From Gemmobacter sp. (GTDB lineage Bacteria; Pseudomonadota; Alphaproteobacteria; Rhodobacterales; Rhodobacteraceae), in assembly GCA_003509785.1 (NCBI GenBank), contig DOMY01000182.1, forward strand, positions 10,185 through 16,510: 6,326 nucleotides of DNA, written 5' to 3'. A model generated the notes under the pieces. It searched no databases. It had not been told where the DNA came from and saw only the letters and a program-made list of their open reading frames with translations. This document shows positions 5,196-6,326 of this stretch, piece by piece (the stretch's first letter is position 1; each line of letters opens with the position of its first letter). A program made the position numbers and the translations under genes.

Positions 5196-5788
5196 TGCCC
5201 TGTTTCACATCTGGCACGCATATTCTGACGGAACGTGGTGAGGTGCCGGTGGACCGGCTTGTGCCCAGCGATATGGTGCTGACCCGCGACAATGGCTGGC
5301 AGCCGATCCGCTGGATCGGGCGGCGGATGATCGCGCCCGAAGATCTGCAGGTGCAGCCCAATTTCGCGCCGGTGCTGATCCGCTTTGCGGCTTTGGCCGA
5401 AGGGATGCCGCAGCGAGATATGATGGTCAGCCCGCAACACCGGATGCTGATGACCGGGCCGCGCGCTGTGGCGCTGTTTGGCGAACATGAGGTGCTGGTG
5501 GCGGCGGCGCATCTGCTGGGGCAACCGGGGATCAGCCGGGCAACGCCCGAGGGGATCAGCTATTACCAGATCATGTTCGATCAGCATGAAATCATCCGCT
5601 CTGAAGGCTGCTGGAGCGAAAGCTTTCAGCCGGGCGATCTGTCGAAGGCCGGGCTGGATGATGCGCAACGCAATGAATTGCTTGCACTTTTTCCAGATCT
5701 TCAGGCGCCGACCCTGCAATATCTGGCCGCGCGCCGCAGCCTGCGCAAGGATGAGGCGCGGGTGTTCCTGCGCCCCAAGGTGCATTGA
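5195..5788 (+). CDS. Compact Hint_2 domain protein (Hint domain only)
   Basis: This 197-residue protein starts at ATG 5195, with GGAGG (5185-5189) 5 bases upstream and the TGATG overlap with the small ORF. It aligns with the C-terminal part of the 762-residue neighbour from Cys570 to the end at roughly half identity by eye. Shared features are PCFT.G (catalytic-type Cys3), RGEVPV, TRDNG.Q.IRW, RDMMVSP.HRML (His82), EHEVLVAA.HL, SESFQPGD/TESFQPGD, DAQRNE-type and FPDL segments, and a tail with AARR.L.K.EAR. The LamG, Ig and RTX parts are absent. Only Met-Pro precedes the nucleophilic Cys, so there is almost no N-terminal peptide to release. It could act on another partner, be a cleaved-type module made separately, or have lost its passenger. 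A GTG immediately before the ATG (5192) is in frame but too close to the Shine-Dalgarno sequence. It ends 7 bases from the convergent nucleotidyltransferase gene. Confidence 0.87.
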   Translation: MPCFTSGTHILTERGEVPVDRLVPSDMVLTRDNGWQPIRWIGRRMIAPEDLQVQPNFAPVLIRFAALAEGMPQRDMMVSPQHRMLMTGPRAVALFGEHEVLVAAAHLLGQPGISRATPEGISYYQIMFDQHEIIRSEGCWSESFQPGDLSKAGLDDAQRNELLALFPDLQAPTLQYLAARRSLRKDEARVFLRPKVH

Positions 5789-5795
5789 TCGGCGG

Positions 5796-6326
5796 TCAGC
5801 GATCCTGCGCGGATCGCCAGGCCTGCCAGTCTTCGGGTGTATCCAGATCGGTCAGGGCGGCGCGCCCTGGCAGATCGACCAGTTGAACCCGATCGGGGTG
5901 GCGCGCCAGCAGGCGGCGCGCCCCTTCATCGCCTGCAAGATCCTGCACGGCGGGCAGCAGATCGGCGGGCAGGATCACCGGGTGGCCGGGCCTGCCCATG
6001 GCCGCGCCCCGCAGGATCTGGTTTCTGTTTTCGTGATGAATATCAATCAGATGCGCGATCATGTCGGCGTCGATTTCCGGCATGTCGGCGGGCAGGATCA
6101 TCAAGGCGCCCGCCCAGCCTGCCGCGCCCCGGCGCAGCGAGGCTGACATGCCCTGCGCGGCATCCGGGGCCTGAACCACCTCGGCATCCAGCCCCTGCAG
6201 GGCGGCGGCGCGCAGGGGGCGGTCGGGGGGCAGCACCACACGCACCGGCGCGCCGCTGGCCAGCGCCAGGCGGGTGATGCGGCACAGCTGCGGTTCACCC
6301 GCCACCTGTTCCAGCAGTTTGTCGCC
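5796..6326 (-). CDS. MocA/MobA-like nucleotidyltransferase (molybdenum cofactor type), 5' end outside window
   Basis: The minus-strand frame is open from the right edge (base 6326) to the TGA at 5796-5798, giving 176 residues. The visible part starts GDKLLEQVAGEP, matching the nucleotide-binding Lys region that normally follows the LAAG..RMG loop, which lies beyond the edge; hence the gene continues there and the GTG at 6303-6305 is not its start. Further family marks are GMSASLRRG (about residues 52-60), LPADMPEIDADM with the metal-binding Asp-Met-Pro, GRPGHPVILP, GDEGARRLL and the terminal DLDTPEDW. These fit the NTP_transf_3 group that attaches CMP or GMP to molybdopterin (MocA/MobA). MocA-like genes often stand beside xdhC or molybdenum hydroxylase genes, which would be outside the window. 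The family is confident; the nucleotide and partner enzyme are not settled. Confidence 0.9.
   Translation of the reverse strand, partial: GDKLLEQVAGEPQLCRITRLALASGAPVRVVLPPDRPLRAAALQGLDAEVVQAPDAAQGMSASLRRGAAGWAGALMILPADMPEIDADMIAHLIDIHHENRNQILRGAAMGRPGHPVILPADLLPAVQDLAGDEGARRLLARHPDRVQLVDLPGRAALTDLDTPEDWQAWRSAQDR
5799..5817. terminator. Perfect hairpin at the convergent gene ends
   Basis: GCGATCC (5799-5805) pairs with GGATCGC (5811-5817) around a 5-base loop. It starts 10 bases after the Hint stop, and lies inside the last codons of the convergent nucleotidyltransferase gene. Neither strand has a T-run behind it, so it may be only an RNA 3'-end stabilising or bidirectional structure. Confidence 0.35.

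Overview
The window is GC-rich DNA whose gene content and codon style suggest an alphaproteobacterium, most likely Rhodobacteraceae (Rhodobacter/Paracoccus-like). The main reasons are two genes carrying the Hedgehog/intein-type Hint_2 domain that is common in that family, a possible CtrA box, and a MocA-type nucleotidyltransferase. This placement is inference; no search was run and all coordinates were counted by hand.

Layout. Bases 1-503 hold the 3' end of a YpfJ-type neutral zinc metallopeptidase. A short spacer with a hairpin and a plausible promoter leads to tRNA-Leu(CAA) at 625-708. Only 55 bases after the encoded CCA end, a stand-alone D12-class DNA adenine methyltransferase starts (764-1657). 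A gene-poor stretch of about 725 bases follows (1658-2383). It holds a TTAA-N7-TTAAC CtrA-like box, a perfect 11-bp tandem repeat and a structured leader. It leads into the largest gene, a 762-residue protein (2384-4672) built from a LamG-like N-terminus, two Ig/cadherin-like repeats, RTX-type calcium-binding nonapeptides and a C-terminal Hint domain. A textbook rho-independent terminator closes it (4710-4742).

After about 350 bases without a recognised gene there is a 34-codon ORF (5091-5195) with a strong Shine-Dalgarno sequence. Its stop overlaps the start of a second Hint gene (5195-5788) in a TGATG junction. That second protein is almost only the Hint domain plus the same C-terminal tail as its large neighbour. 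A MocA/MobA-like nucleotidyltransferase converges on it from the minus strand, with a 7-base gap, and runs off the right edge (5796-6326).

How the parts relate. The two Hint genes are clearly related and form the accessory core of the window. The large one looks like a secreted, calcium-binding, adhesin-like protein of the kind exported by type I secretion, with a self-processing module at its end. The small one looks like a free-standing version of that module. No secretion genes are visible here. The metallopeptidase, tRNA and nucleotidyltransferase look like ordinary chromosomal flanks, while the methyltransferase next to the tRNA may be an acquired passenger.
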